This document shows positions 52,847-62,002 of a stretch of 64,000 bases of DNA, piece after piece. How positions within the stretch are numbered: the stretch's first letter is position 1; the number at the start of each line of letters is the position of its first letter. Both the position numbers and the translations under genes were made by a program. This DNA comes from Arcanobacterium buesumense (GTDB lineage Bacteria; Actinomycetota; Actinomycetes; Actinomycetales; Actinomycetaceae): NCBI RefSeq assembly GCF_012563545.1, contig NZ_CP050804.1:248001-312000 (forward strand), given 5' to 3'. The notes below the pieces were generated by a model. It had not been told where the DNA came from. It was given only the letters and a program-made list of their open reading frames with translations, and ran no database searches.

Positions 52847-53749
52847 GTGAATAATAAACGTGGCTCAGGTTCTCGTCACCCTCGTCAAGGGGGGCGCCCG
52901 GCTCATCGTCCATTGTCGGCTCAGTCAGTGAGTCGTTCTGTTGGTGCGCGCAATGCTCGTCCGCGTCCAAAGTCTGCTTCGGCAGCGCGAGATGAGCATG
53001 TTTCGCGTGCCCGTAAAGAACAGGCTTCACGTGTAAAGCGAGTAGCTCCTGATCAGCGACGCAGATCTGTTCCCCCTCATTCACAAAGTGCCACCCACAG
53101 AGATCAGCGCGCTCGGCGTGCTCCATCTCCAGCTATGCGACGGGAGATTGCTGCACGAAATAAGGCTCGGCGAGCGGCAATCATTCGGCGGCGCAGGATG
53201 ATGAAGCTCGTGTCATGGGTTGTGATAGGAGTTGGCCTTATTGTTGCGGTTATGTGGCTTATTGGTTTTTCGCTAAAGAAAATTGAAGAGCACGCTACCC
53301 CGCCAGATCCAGCAGTTGCGTTGGAACCGGTGCCCTGCCAAATAGATCAACTTTCTGCGAAGTTAAGCAGTCAGGGTAGGACAGCTGGACAGCCAGTTAA
53401 TGTAGCTGTCACGATGAAGAATACTCGCGGGAAAGTGCCGTGCGTGATGGAAACATCGGCGAAAGATTTTACTCTCACGCTGAAAACCGGCAAAGCAACA
53501 GTGTTCGATTCACGGGCATGCGAAGCAGGCATTTCTGCTCCACGGCTATTACTGAGTAAGGATATGGAGACAACCCAGACCTTTACGTGGAATGGTATGT
53601 ATTCCGGCCAAGTGTGTTCGACGGCGGGGCCAGCTGCTCCCGGAACGTATGTTGCGCATGTTAAATATATGGGTGAGGAACTAACGGCAAAAGGCTATGT
53701 TTTTGAGCTTCAAGCGCCACCGGCACCGGAAGCCAAGCCTGCTGAGTAA
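52847..53749 (+). CDS. unrecognised single-pass membrane protein with Arg-rich cytoplasmic tail
   Basis: About 300 residues. The first 120 are extremely Arg/Ser/Ala-rich with no predicted fold (HRPLSAQSVSRSVG, RRAAIIRRRRMMK). A membrane helix near 118-140 follows, then an extracytoplasmic domain with four Cys (two likely disulfides) and a beta-rich pattern ending in a TYVAHVKY strand. That domain resembles the BsuPI (intracellular proteinase inhibitor) fold, tentatively. The start is unclear: GTG 52847 is 2 bases from GGAGG, GTG 52838 has no ribosome site. It is divergent from the efflux operon and convergent with radA. Confidence 0.75.
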   Translation: MNNKRGSGSRHPRQGGRPAHRPLSAQSVSRSVGARNARPRPKSASAARDEHVSRARKEQASRVKRVAPDQRRRSVPPHSQSATHRDQRARRAPSPAMRREIAARNKARRAAIIRRRRMMKLVSWVVIGVGLIVAVMWLIGFSLKKIEEHATPPDPAVALEPVPCQIDQLSAKLSSQGRTAGQPVNVAVTMKNTRGKVPCVMETSAKDFTLTLKTGKATVFDSRACEAGISAPRLLLSKDMETTQTFTWNGMYSGQVCSTAGPAAPGTYVAHVKYMGEELTAKGYVFELQAPPAPEAKPAE

Positions 53750-53760
53750 TAGTCACATCT

Positions 53761-55137
53761 TTATGAAGTCATAGGTAAAACTGATTTTACTGCTTCTTTC
53801 ACATCTGTAATGCGCCGAATAACAAGGTTGCCGGCAGGCTTTATCGCATCGGCACTTGCCGGAATTAATGCAGTGGTAAAACCAAGCCGTTGAGCTTCAT
53901 TGAGCCGTTGCTGTAACCCAACAACAGGACGCAATTCTCCAGTAAGCGAGACTTCGCCAATCGCAACAACTCCGGGAGCAAGTGGTAAATCTGCTGCAGC
54001 TGAGGCCAAGGCAAGAGCACTCGCAATGTCGACACTTGGTTCAGTCGCTTTAGCGCCACCAACAGTAGAGACAAAAACATCTGACCGATCATAGGCAATG
54101 CCAAGACGTGATTGAAGAACAGCTAACATCATGGCAACTCGGGAAGAATCAACACCGGAGGTGGTACGCCGTGGTGGCCCACCAGCGGGCACCCGTAAAG
54201 CTTGAACTTCAACTGGCATTGGCCGGCGCCCCTCTAATGTGATAGTGACGCATGTTCCTGGCACAGTGAGATTGCGCGCGCTTAAAAATAATCCGGAGGG
54301 ATCAGCAAGTCCGCGGATGCCAGAATCAATTAACTCAAAGCAGCCCACTTCATCGGTGGCGCCATAACGATTTTTCACTGCTCGCACCATTCGCAACCGC
54401 GAATGCTTATCGCCTTCAAACTGGCAGACCACATCAACAAGATGCTCCAACACACGCGGGCCGGCAATCGAGCCTTCCTTGGTAACGTGACCAACCACAA
54501 TAATAGGTAAATCTGAACTTTTAGCCCGATTAACCAAGGCGGCGGTAACAGCACGCACCTGTGCTACACCACCGGCTGCCCCCTCAACGTCAGGATCGGC
54601 AATAGTTTGTACCGAATCAACAATCAACAACGATGGTTGGGATGCTTCTACATGCCCTAATACACGGGCCAGATCAGCCTCTGCCGTAAGTAAAAGATGT
54701 GGGTGCAAAGCACCAATACGTTCGGCACGGGACCGAACCTGCGATGCTGATTCTTCTCCCGTGACATACAAGACCGGATTCTTTCCAGTATTAACAGCCT
54801 CTGCTGCGGCCTTGGCTGCCACATCAAGCAACAAGGTAGATTTGCCAACGCCGGGCTCACCAGCTAATAAAATAACAACTCCAGGGACGATACCGCCGCC
54901 CAATACTCGATCAAGCTCACTTACTCCAGTAGGAGACTTAATAGATGCTTGGCTACTAACATCAGTGATGGGTTGCGCAGGGGTATGTGGTGTTAACGGA
55001 GCAACGGCACGCGCAATACTCGCGCCACCATGTTCAATAACCGTGCCCCATTGCTGGCATTCGCCGCAACGGCCAACCCATTTTGAGGTGGTCCAGCCAC
55101 ATTCGCTACATACAAAAGATGCTTTAGTTTTTGCCAT
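53761..55137 (-). CDS. radA: DNA repair protein RadA
   Basis: RecA-like branch-migration ATPase in recombination. N-terminal C4 zinc finger (CSECGWTTSKWVGRCGEC, residues 10-27), Walker A GEPGVGKST near 93, RadA motif KNRYG near 253, and a C-terminal Lon-like domain (SVDIASALALASA). 458 residues, normal. Last gene of the leftward ktrB-ktrA-radA run. Confidence 0.97.
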   Translation of the reverse strand: MAKTKASFVCSECGWTTSKWVGRCGECQQWGTVIEHGGASIARAVAPLTPHTPAQPITDVSSQASIKSPTGVSELDRVLGGGIVPGVVILLAGEPGVGKSTLLLDVAAKAAAEAVNTGKNPVLYVTGEESASQVRSRAERIGALHPHLLLTAEADLARVLGHVEASQPSLLIVDSVQTIADPDVEGAAGGVAQVRAVTAALVNRAKSSDLPIIVVGHVTKEGSIAGPRVLEHLVDVVCQFEGDKHSRLRMVRAVKNRYGATDEVGCFELIDSGIRGLADPSGLFLSARNLTVPGTCVTITLEGRRPMPVEVQALRVPAGGPPRRTTSGVDSSRVAMMLAVLQSRLGIAYDRSDVFVSTVGGAKATEPSVDIASALALASAAADLPLAPGVVAIGEVSLTGELRPVVGLQQRLNEAQRLGFTTALIPASADAIKPAGNLVIRRITDVKEAVKSVLPMTS

Positions 55138-55184
55138 ACTCTCAGCCTACTGCCACCCTCCGACATACTATGGTGAACACTGAC

Positions 55185-55853
55185 TTATACTCGGTTAGCA
55201 AAAGTTTCTAACAGGACAGGTTCTCCGGAAACAATGAGTGTATCCCCACTTGAGACAAGCGTTTGCGGAGTAGCGTATTCGAAGGGCTGGCCGTGAGACT
55301 TTACACCGATAACGCGCACACCAAAACGCTCTTGGATACGACTTTGTTCAAGAGTGAAACCAATCATGTCCTTTGGTGGCAGCATTTTTACAATGGTGAA
55401 CTGGTCTTCCATTTCAATATAGTCAAGCATCTTGCCAGAAACCATGTGTGCCACGCGCTGTCCAGCATCGTATTCTGGGTAAACAACGTGGTTAGCTCCG
55501 ATGCGTCGCAAAATTGTGCCATGCTCACGCGAGGTAGCTTTAGCCCAAATCTCTCGCATACCCATATCAACCAAATTGGCAGTTATTAAAACACTTGCCT
55601 CTAGTGAGGTACCAACACCGACAACCGCAATTTGAAAATCTTGCGCTCCAAGCTGATGCAAGGCTTCAGCTGAGCGTGCATCGGCTTCAACAACACGGAA
55701 CCGATGTGACCACTGTTGGGCCAAATCGGGATCGGATTCAACTGCGAGGACATCGCGCCCCAATTTATCGAGCGTTACCGCGATGGCTGACCCGAATCGT
55801 CCTAATCCAATAACTAAGACGGCGTCTGGACTTTCGTTTGGAACCCGTGCCAT
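55185..55853 (-). CDS. ktrA: K+ uptake regulator KtrA/TrkA (RCK domain)
   Basis: Cytoplasmic nucleotide-gated subunit of a Ktr-type potassium uptake system. RCK_N with VIGLGRFGSAIAVTLDKLG (residues 14-32) and the acidic strand-end VESD; RCK_C (TrkA_C) from about 140. 222 residues, one RCK unit, as in KtrA. GAGGGAG is 5 bases before ATG. Directly after ktrB. Confidence 0.93.
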   Translation of the reverse strand: MARVPNESPDAVLVIGLGRFGSAIAVTLDKLGRDVLAVESDPDLAQQWSHRFRVVEADARSAEALHQLGAQDFQIAVVGVGTSLEASVLITANLVDMGMREIWAKATSREHGTILRRIGANHVVYPEYDAGQRVAHMVSGKMLDYIEMEDQFTIVKMLPPKDMIGFTLEQSRIQERFGVRVIGVKSHGQPFEYATPQTLVSSGDTLIVSGEPVLLETFANRV

Positions 55854-55912
55854 GCTTACTCCCTCTAGGAAAAATACAACCAGTATTTACCTTAGCCGAT
55901 TTTGAAAGTTGA

Positions 55913-57376
55913 TTAACCGATTACTGGGCGTTCTTCAGGTAGCCGAATGACTCGACGACGATTGCGCAGTGCAAGTGCGGCAGCTAATGTCATGGTTCCC
56001 ACCCGGCCCAGATACATCAGCACGACGAGAATAATTTTGGCAGAATCGGGCAAAATTGGCGTGATTCCAGTTGATAGGCCGCATGTTGCGAAGGCGGAAA
56101 TTACTTCAAAAAGAACTTGAGCAAAAGATAAATCCGTTATGTGGGTAATAGCTAAAGTTGCACTGCCAACGAGGAACGCGCCGAGGAAGGTTGCGGAAAT
56201 AGCCAGCCGCACGACGTCGGGCGGAATACGTTTCCCGAACGCCTCAGTATCACGATCTCCGCGTGCTTCAGCCAAAATCGCTAGCGCTAAAACAGCAAAA
56301 GTAGTGACTTTAATTCCACCACCGGTTGAAGCCGAGCCGCCTCCGATAAACATCATAACGTCAATAAAAAACCATGTTGATTGTTGCATCTGGCCAACGT
56401 CGAGAGTAGCTAAGCCAGAAGAGCGCGGGGTGGTGGCGTGAAAAAGTGTTGTTAGGACGCGCTCTGACCCGTTGAGGTGGCCAAGGGTAGCGGGGTTGTT
56501 CCACTCCAATAAACCGATCATAACAATCGAAATACCTAGCAAAAATCCGTACGTGACTAAAGTGAGTTTGGAGTGGAGTGTCCATGCGCGCGGATTGCGA
56601 AGATTTTGCGCAATATTTAACGTCACCGGGAAACCAACCGCGCCAATGATAGTGCCCAGAATAATAGGTAAGCTTACCGCCCAGTTGCCAACGAATTGTC
56701 CTAGTCCATCAGCTAAAACAACGAAGCCCGCATTGTTAAAAGTTGAGACCGCCATAAAAAGTGAATGGCCGAGAGCTGAAACGAAAGAAGAATCAAGACC
56801 AACGAAAGTACCTAAAAAGATTAGTGTCAAAATACTTTCGGCGACTAATGACGTAGCAATAACAGCTTTTAGCAGAGCACCAACGTCCCCCAAGCGGCTT
56901 TTTGTTTCAGTTGCCGCCAACATTCGTTGAGTTAGACCCAAATGCCGAGAAACGGCTAAAGCGAGGATCGAAGCGATCACCATAACGCCCAATCCACCGA
57001 TCTGGATACCCAACGCTAAGACAATATCGCCAAAAACAGTCCACTGGGTGGCGGTATCAACAACCGTAAGTCCGGTAACACACACGGCTGACGTAGCAGT
57101 AAAGAGCGCGTTAACAAAGGACACTGAGCCAGGCGTCGTCGATGAAAACGGCAACATCAATAACAATGTAATAGTTAAAATTAATGCTCCGAACACCAGC
57201 ATTGCTAATCGAGCTGGTGATCGCCGGGCCAAAGAATTGACATATGTACGTAATGAATGAGGGTTCGAACCAGATTCGCTATCAGGTGCTTGGGACATGC
57301 GAATAGTCGAACGATCCGGTCCCTTAGCGGAGGATCGTGCTACATTCGCGTCAGTCACGACAACTCCTTTACTCAT
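55913..57376 (-). CDS. ktrB: K+ channel subunit KtrB/TrkH
   Basis: Pore-forming subunit of the Ktr/Trk superfamily with four MPM repeats. The first selectivity-filter loop is TSAVCVTGLTV near residue 90; later loops STFNNAGF, TPRSSGLATLD and SAFATCGLSTG supply the other filter Gly residues. 487 residues with a hydrophilic N-terminus of about 55. Forms a functional pair with KtrA, 59 bases downstream. Confidence 0.93.
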   Translation of the reverse strand: MSKGVVVTDANVARSSAKGPDRSTIRMSQAPDSESGSNPHSLRTYVNSLARRSPARLAMLVFGALILTITLLLMLPFSSTTPGSVSFVNALFTATSAVCVTGLTVVDTATQWTVFGDIVLALGIQIGGLGVMVIASILALAVSRHLGLTQRMLAATETKSRLGDVGALLKAVIATSLVAESILTLIFLGTFVGLDSSFVSALGHSLFMAVSTFNNAGFVVLADGLGQFVGNWAVSLPIILGTIIGAVGFPVTLNIAQNLRNPRAWTLHSKLTLVTYGFLLGISIVMIGLLEWNNPATLGHLNGSERVLTTLFHATTPRSSGLATLDVGQMQQSTWFFIDVMMFIGGGSASTGGGIKVTTFAVLALAILAEARGDRDTEAFGKRIPPDVVRLAISATFLGAFLVGSATLAITHITDLSFAQVLFEVISAFATCGLSTGITPILPDSAKIILVVLMYLGRVGTMTLAAALALRNRRRVIRLPEERPVIG

Positions 57377-57637
57377 ATGGTCCTACTACTCTTTAAGCCT
57401 AGCCTGATTATTGAGTAAACGCGCCATTATGATGGAGCAATAGCAGATCTCTTGGCGTTATATGGAAAACAAAATAAGGCGTTTAACGTGTGAAACGGGA
57501 GAAATTCGGGTAAGATCAACCAAGAACGGACTGTTTTGGCACGTGGTAAAATTCACCATAGCCGAAATAGTGACGAAGCGCTTATATTGTGAACCTGTCA
57601 GGCTTAACTGCTTGATAATACGAGAACGGATACGCAG
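57377..57637. other. intergenic region between ktrB and the bldC-like gene
   Basis: 261 bases with divergent promoters expected at each end. I see AT-rich -10-like words (TATATT near 57583; GATAAT 57614-57619) but no well-spaced -35. Possible rightward frames here lack ribosome sites and recognisable content. No tRNA or hairpin found. Confidence 0.45.
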
Positions 57638-57853
57638 ATGCCTCACTTCTCATCATCAACCCCGCAGTTCTTTACTGTGGCAGAAGTTGCTGATATGACG
57701 CGAGTTTCGCGAATGACGGTCTATCGTATGGTTCACTCAGGAGAACTTCCTGCAGTGCGTGTTGGCAATTCGTATCGCGTTCCTAAGTCGGCAGTTGATC
57801 AGTTGCTTAACGGCGGGGCGAACGTTGATTTCCGCGAAGCAACCGGGTCTTGA
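57638..57853 (+). CDS. BldC-like helix-turn-helix protein
   Basis: 71-residue MerR/excisionase-type DNA-binding protein: FFTVAEVADMTRVSRMTVYRM, in pieces from residue 11, then HSGELPAVRVGNSYRVPKSAV, the winged-helix pattern of BldC. In Streptomyces BldC controls the timing of development; in non-sporulating actinobacteria its targets are unclear. It precedes the bS22 gene by 87 bases, a common actinobacterial pairing. Confidence 0.9.
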   Translation: MPHFSSSTPQFFTVAEVADMTRVSRMTVYRMVHSGELPAVRVGNSYRVPKSAVDQLLNGGANVDFREATGS

Positions 57854-57940
57854 TTCGTTTGCACTGCTTCACGTCGTGTAGAATCTGTTCTGTTCGTAAT
57901 CGCGGCTTGGCCGTGACAGTTTCAAATCCGGAGGTAACCC

Positions 57941-58039
57941 GTGGGTTCCGTTATTAAGAAGCGTCGCAAGCGCATGTCAAAGAAGAAGCACCGCAAACTG
58001 CTTCGTAAGACTCGCCACCAGCGTCGTAATAAGAAGTGA
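57941..58039 (+). CDS. small ribosomal protein bS22 (AURKAIP1/COX24-like)
   Basis: 32-residue, extremely basic peptide [18 protein letters not shown]... ending RRNKK. It matches the tiny actinobacterial ribosomal protein seen as bS22 in mycobacterial 30S structures. GTG start with a strong CGGAGGTAA 3-4 bases before it. A terminator follows directly. It is too short for most ORF filters and easily missed. Confidence 0.93.
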   Translation: MGSVIKKRRKRMSKKKHRKLLRKTRHQRRNKK

Positions 58040-58043
58040 TGAT

Positions 58044-58076
58044 AATCGAGGGCCTACGGGCTCTCGATTTTCTTTT
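58044..58076 (+). terminator. rho-independent terminator after bS22
   Basis: AATCGAGGGCC (58044-58054), loop TACG, GGCTCTCGATT (58059-58069) with one G-U, followed by TTCTTTT. Textbook form. Confidence 0.92.
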
Positions 58077-58157
58077 ACAATAGTGAGTGATTGTGGTGGC
58101 GTGCGTTGATTTATGGATATGCACCAGTCTGCGATTCGTGATTAATTTACCAAATGG

Positions 58158-58186
58158 TTGAAGTGTGGTTGAAAGCCATCTAAAAT
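58158..58186 (+). promoter_or_regulatory. promoter of the marR gene
   Basis: TTGAAG (58158-58163), exact 17-base spacer, TAAAAT (58181-58186). Predicted start near 58193, about 30 bases before the marR ATG. Confidence 0.6.
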
Positions 58187-58224
58187 AGTTAAAGATTCAA
58201 TATTATGTATGAGGATAAGCTTTT

Positions 58225-58701
58225 ATGACACAAACACGTTGGCTTGATGAAGAAGAGCAATATGCGTGGCGCAACCTATTACGTGGCCAGGCAACTGTTC
58301 AAGAAGCCGTCAATCATGATGGCGTAGAAGATTTCGGATTAGCATTACAAGAATTTGAAGTATTAATGCGATTGTCTGAACAACCCGAACACCAGTCGCG
58401 CATGTCTGCTTTGGCTACTGGGTTAGTTTATTCGCGCTCGCGGTTGACCCACACTGTTGCCCGGTTAGAAAAAGCTGGTTATGTGCAAAGATTCCAATGT
58501 CCACACGATCGGCGCGGAATTTTCTGCCGGATCACCGATGAGGGCTTAGTTAAGCTTGAGGAAGCCGCACCGCTTCATATCCAGTCGTTACGGCAACACT
58601 TTTTGAGCAAAATTTCGCCTGAAGAACTCCGCACTATTGGAGATATTTTTGCCAAGTTGATCGACGACGAAGAAACTGAAAAGCGCGTGTGCAGTCAATA
58701 A
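58225..58701 (+). CDS. MarR-family transcriptional regulator
   Basis: 158 residues, winged-helix core: ALATGLVYSRSRLTHTVARL (recognition helix, near 64-83) and the wing with CPHDRRGIFCRITDEG. MarR proteins bind as dimers and respond to phenolic or oxidative signals; the targets here are unknown. Two Cys flank the wing (FQCPHDRRGIFC), which might sense oxidants, as in some MarR members. Followed after 20 bases by the histidine phosphatase gene. Confidence 0.9.
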   Translation: MTQTRWLDEEEQYAWRNLLRGQATVQEAVNHDGVEDFGLALQEFEVLMRLSEQPEHQSRMSALATGLVYSRSRLTHTVARLEKAGYVQRFQCPHDRRGIFCRITDEGLVKLEEAAPLHIQSLRQHFLSKISPEELRTIGDIFAKLIDDEETEKRVCSQ

Positions 58702-58721
58702 GTTAGTGATCGAGTAAGGTA

Positions 58722-59390
58722 ATGACTATGGATATCACAACGATTCACTTAGTTCGGCATGGCGAGGTAGATAACCCGGAAGGCGTTCTCTACGGCCGCC
58801 GGCCTGGTTTTCATTTAACAGAACTTGGGCATAAAATGGCGCAAAAGCTAGGAGAGACTTTTGCTGATCATGATATTCGTGCAGTCATTACCTCACCGTT
58901 AGAGCGGGCAATTGAAACTGGTACCCCGACTGCGCAGCATTTTGGGTTAGAGATTCAAATAGATGAGCGAGTGATTGAAGCTGATAACAAATTCGAAGGT
59001 CTTGATATCAACTCTGATCGCTGGCAGTTAGCACAACCAAAATTCTGGCCATGGTATGTAAACCCGCTTGAACCATCATGGGGTGAACCATATAAGGATG
59101 TCGTTGCCCGGATGTCTGGCGCGATCTCTGATGCGCTTACACAAGCTAGTGGTGGTGAAGCAGTTATTGTTTCCCATCAGTTGCCTATTTGGACAATGCG
59201 ACGTTTTATTGATCGTTTGCCATTAGCGCACGATCCGCGTAAACGAGAGTGTTCGCTCGCTTCTGTTACATCATTGACTTTTGTTGGGCGTCAGCTTATT
59301 TCTCTTGATTATTGGGAGCCAGTTGGGGACATTCTCGCGCTTGCAGCAGATATGGTCCCAGGTACGTCTAAAGCTCAGATCAAGAAGTAG
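58722..59390 (+). CDS. histidine phosphatase family protein
   Basis: Phosphoglycerate-mutase-like fold of 222 residues. Catalytic His in HLVRHGEVDNP near residue 12; ITSPLERAIETG with the second Arg; and the second His in VIVSHQLPIW near 152. The substrate is not identifiable; 2,3-bisphosphoglycerate-dependent mutase is unlikely because the family-specific loops are missing. Probably co-transcribed with marR. A terminator follows. Confidence 0.88.
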   Translation: MTMDITTIHLVRHGEVDNPEGVLYGRRPGFHLTELGHKMAQKLGETFADHDIRAVITSPLERAIETGTPTAQHFGLEIQIDERVIEADNKFEGLDINSDRWQLAQPKFWPWYVNPLEPSWGEPYKDVVARMSGAISDALTQASGGEAVIVSHQLPIWTMRRFIDRLPLAHDPRKRECSLASVTSLTFVGRQLISLDYWEPVGDILALAADMVPGTSKAQIKK

Positions 59391-59409
59391 TACACACATA
59401 AATACAATA

Positions 59410-59452
59410 ATCCCGCCTAGAACGCGATATATTAGCGTGCTCTAGGCGGGAT
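59410..59452. terminator. bidirectional terminator between phosphatase and PLDc_N genes
   Basis: ATCCCGCCTAGA (59410-59421) pairs with TCTAGGCGGGAT (59441-59452); an inner ACGC/GCGT stem adds four pairs. The genes on both sides converge on it. Confidence 0.88.
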
Positions 59453-59465
59453 GTGTTTTGAGGCG

Positions 59466-59888
59466 TTAGAAAGAACGATTGCCGTATAAACCGCCGTCGT
59501 CATCTGGCTCGTCAGGTGTTTCAGCGGTAGGAATATCACCATTTTCTTCCCGCTTTTGTTGCTCATAGGCGCGACGGCGATTCTGCGCCTCTAAGCGGGC
59601 CAAGAATTCCGGATCGTCATCGGGCGCAACAGGGCCACGAGGCTTGTTGGAAGAAGAAAAAGGTTTGCGTAGCGAATCAGAAGACAATGTTGTCCCGGGG
59701 CGGAACAAGTGCTGATTTTTGAAAAATAACCATAAAAGCGGACCAATCACCGGCACAATGAGCGTCAAGAGCGCCCAAGCAACCTTGGGAAGGCGCGCGG
59801 GCAAAGCCGTGCGATCAGTTCGTAATACGTCAATAAAAGTATAAATATGGAGCGCTATCGCGGTCAGGATCAAAATTACTCTAGGCAC
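59466..59888 (-). CDS. PLDc_N-domain small membrane protein
   Basis: 140 residues: two hydrophobic segments (about 3-19 and 36-56) around the short PLDc_N pattern (KVAWALLTLIVPVIGPLLWL), then a charged disordered tail (PDDDPEFLARLEAQNRR). PLDc_N segments precede cardiolipin-synthase domains in larger proteins; alone they have no known activity. Upstream of and convergent towards the phosphatase, on the same strand as men genes but last in order. Confidence 0.82.
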   Translation of the reverse strand: MPRVILILTAIALHIYTFIDVLRTDRTALPARLPKVAWALLTLIVPVIGPLLWLFFKNQHLFRPGTTLSSDSLRKPFSSSNKPRGPVAPDDDPEFLARLEAQNRRRAYEQQKREENGDIPTAETPDEPDDDGGLYGNRSF

Positions 59889-59925
59889 GTCTATAGTCTA
59901 TTGAAATTTGCGTCCTAAAGATAGC

Positions 59926-60816
59926 TCACAAGATAGGGGGGAGCGTAAAACAGATAAAAAACATCACCGCGTACAGCAATTCAAAGATGCCAGTGTACTT
60001 CAGTAACGCAATGAGGTCACGGCCCTGTGCGCCACGCATAACGCGGGTGATAGGAAAGAATGTCATACCGTACAACCCGATGCTCACCACTAATCCGATA
60101 ATCCCTTGGACGATACTAGTGACTATAAGGAAAACCGTTACCGAAAGTAGGAGCGTCAAGCTATAAACGATACGCGCGTGACGATCTCCGAGGCGAACGG
60201 CCAAAGTAATTTTGCCAGCTTGTGAATCAGTAGGAATGTCTCGGATATTGTTAATCATCAACAATGCGCATGCGATTAAGCCAACTCCAGTGCCGGCAGC
60301 CCAGGCATACCATGGAGCGTTACCGGTTTGGACATAGGCAGTACCAATAGTTGCCATCCAGCCGAAAAAGACCATGACGAAAACTTCGCCTAAACCCATA
60401 TAGCCATACGGATGTGAACCGCCAGTATAATACCAAGCTGCGAGCGTAGCGGCTGCGCCTAATAGAATTAGCCACCATTGCCCAGACAGTACGACCAACA
60501 CCAGCCCAGAAACACACGCAAGAGCAAAGAATCCCAGTGCGATAAAAAGAACAGTTCGCGGGCGAACTTTGCCGCTAGCAGTGAGTCGAAGAGGTCCTTG
60601 ACGGTTATTGTCAGTACCACGAATACCGTCGGAGTAGTCGTTAGAGAAATTTACCCCAACTTGAAATGCCAAGGCTACAATCGCAGCTAAAAGCGTTCGT
60701 GGAAATGAAAACCCGGAATCATAAATCGCTATTCCAGCACCAATAAGTACCGGAGCCACTGCTGCTGGTAGGGTGCGCACACGAGCGCCTTCAAGCCAAT
60801 CATTAACTGTTATCAC
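59926..60816 (-). CDS. menA: 1,4-dihydroxy-2-naphthoate polyprenyltransferase
   Basis: Membrane UbiA-family prenyltransferase making demethylmenaquinone. First Asp-rich motif NDYSDGIRGTD near residue 60, second motif NNIRDIPTDSQAGK near 186, and about eight helices. 296 residues. GTG 60816 (MITVNDWLEGARVRTLP) is chosen because the family starts about eight residues before EGAR; it overlaps the menE stop by 14 bases. The frame extends to GTG 60840. Confidence 0.94.
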   Translation of the reverse strand: MITVNDWLEGARVRTLPAAVAPVLIGAGIAIYDSGFSFPRTLLAAIVALAFQVGVNFSNDYSDGIRGTDNNRQGPLRLTASGKVRPRTVLFIALGFFALACVSGLVLVVLSGQWWLILLGAAATLAAWYYTGGSHPYGYMGLGEVFVMVFFGWMATIGTAYVQTGNAPWYAWAAGTGVGLIACALLMINNIRDIPTDSQAGKITLAVRLGDRHARIVYSLTLLLSVTVFLIVTSIVQGIIGLVVSIGLYGMTFFPITRVMRGAQGRDLIALLKYTGIFELLYAVMFFICFTLPPIL

Positions 60817-62002
60817 TCGAAAAGTATATGCGAGCAGCACTGGTTATGGCTCGGCGATCTATCTTCCCTGACTGTGTTAGTGGCCAATGAGTCATTCCAA
60901 GAACGCTGAGTGGCCGGATTATGCGTGGCTGCCAGCCGGTTCCTAATCTAGTTTTAATCTCATCGCGCAGATGCTTTTCTGCCCAGGTGGATAGTTCTGG
61001 GAGGTGCGGATCTATAAAAGCCAACGCACTTTGCCCCCATGTTTGATCAGGGACCCCGACAACAATAGTGTCATAACCAGTGATTTCTGCCAGAGTTTGT
61101 TCAATAATGTGGGGCATTATTGTCAGCCCGCCAGTGGTAATAGCATCATCTATGCGCCCCAGCACACTCAGTGTGCCATCCGGATTAAAGGTCCCGAGGT
61201 CTCGTGTGAGGTGAGTGTATGTCAGCGGCTGGGATTGCGTCCCATTGTGTTTTGTGAGTAAGCCAGCTCCGGTCACCATCGAACCAGTGAGCGAAATTTG
61301 GCCTGATTGTGCCAGTGAGATGACGGCATCGCCGATTGGGTGGCCATCATAGACGCATCCGCCGCATGTTTCCGTCATCCCGTAGGATGTGTGGACGGTT
61401 AGTCCGTTATCGCGTGCTTGATTGAGGAGCGACGACGACGTTGCTGCGCCACCAACCAGTAAAGTGACCTCGCGTGCTGCTTGCGTGAGTAGGGGATCAG
61501 CTAAAATCCTACTCAGTTGAGTGGGAACAACTGAACAATAAGTTAATTCAGTAACGCTTCGCGACGTCAATAATTGAGTTAACGACATATTGATCGGCTC
61601 AGTAGCTGCCAGAATTGAGCGCACAATCGTTTGAAATCCGGCAATATGATGTATCGGCAAATCTGCTAACCATCTTCCCGGACCTGCCAAAGCCGCATGA
61701 GTAGCCTGCGCAGAAGACGCAAGCGAATACCATGATAACGGCACGATTGTGCCGGTTCCCGACGTCGAACCAGAGGTACGCATAAGTACCCCAGTACCTA
61801 CTGGGTAACCAGCATTGACGGCCTCATCGTGCGCCTGACGCGGATCAACATTCGGGCCGATAAGGAATAACGGCACCGACAGTTCGCCTGTTAGTCCTTG
61901 GCGAACATAACTAATAACGCTCGGCAGCTCGCTACCGTCACACACCACCACAATCGGGGCGGTGTGTGTACGGACAAAAATTGAATCTGGCTGTGTCATC
62001 AT
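60803..62002 (-). CDS. menE: o-succinylbenzoate-CoA ligase
   Basis: Acyl-adenylating enzyme activating o-succinylbenzoate for menaquinone synthesis. ANL-family motifs: phosphate loop RTSGSTSGTG near residue 83, SYGMTETCGG near 212, GRIDDAITTGG near 293, and the catalytic Lys in QSGKIDRRA near the end. 399 residues, short like other actinobacterial MenE. ATG 62002 overlaps the menB stop (ATGA); ATG 61999 directly follows and is equally possible. menB-menE-menA form one overlapping operon. Confidence 0.93.
   Translation of the reverse strand: MMTQPDSIFVRTHTAPIVVVCDGSELPSVISYVRQGLTGELSVPLFLIGPNVDPRQAHDEAVNAGYPVGTGVLMRTSGSTSGTGTIVPLSWYSLASSAQATHAALAGPGRWLADLPIHHIAGFQTIVRSILAATEPINMSLTQLLTSRSVTELTYCSVVPTQLSRILADPLLTQAAREVTLLVGGAATSSSLLNQARDNGLTVHTSYGMTETCGGCVYDGHPIGDAVISLAQSGQISLTGSMVTGAGLLTKHNGTQSQPLTYTHLTRDLGTFNPDGTLSVLGRIDDAITTGGLTIMPHIIEQTLAEITGYDTIVVGVPDQTWGQSALAFIDPHLPELSTWAEKHLRDEIKTRLGTGWQPRIIRPLSVLGMTHWPLTQSGKIDRRAITSAARIYFSSDNS

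Noticed and set aside
57462-57698. 78-codon frame before the bldC-like gene
   Set aside because: Overlaps the bldC-like start out of frame; no ribosome site and no recognisable content.
57854-57940. Promoter for bS22 (TAGAAT near 57881)
   Set aside because: No -35 box at acceptable distance; co-transcription with the bldC-like gene is at least as likely.
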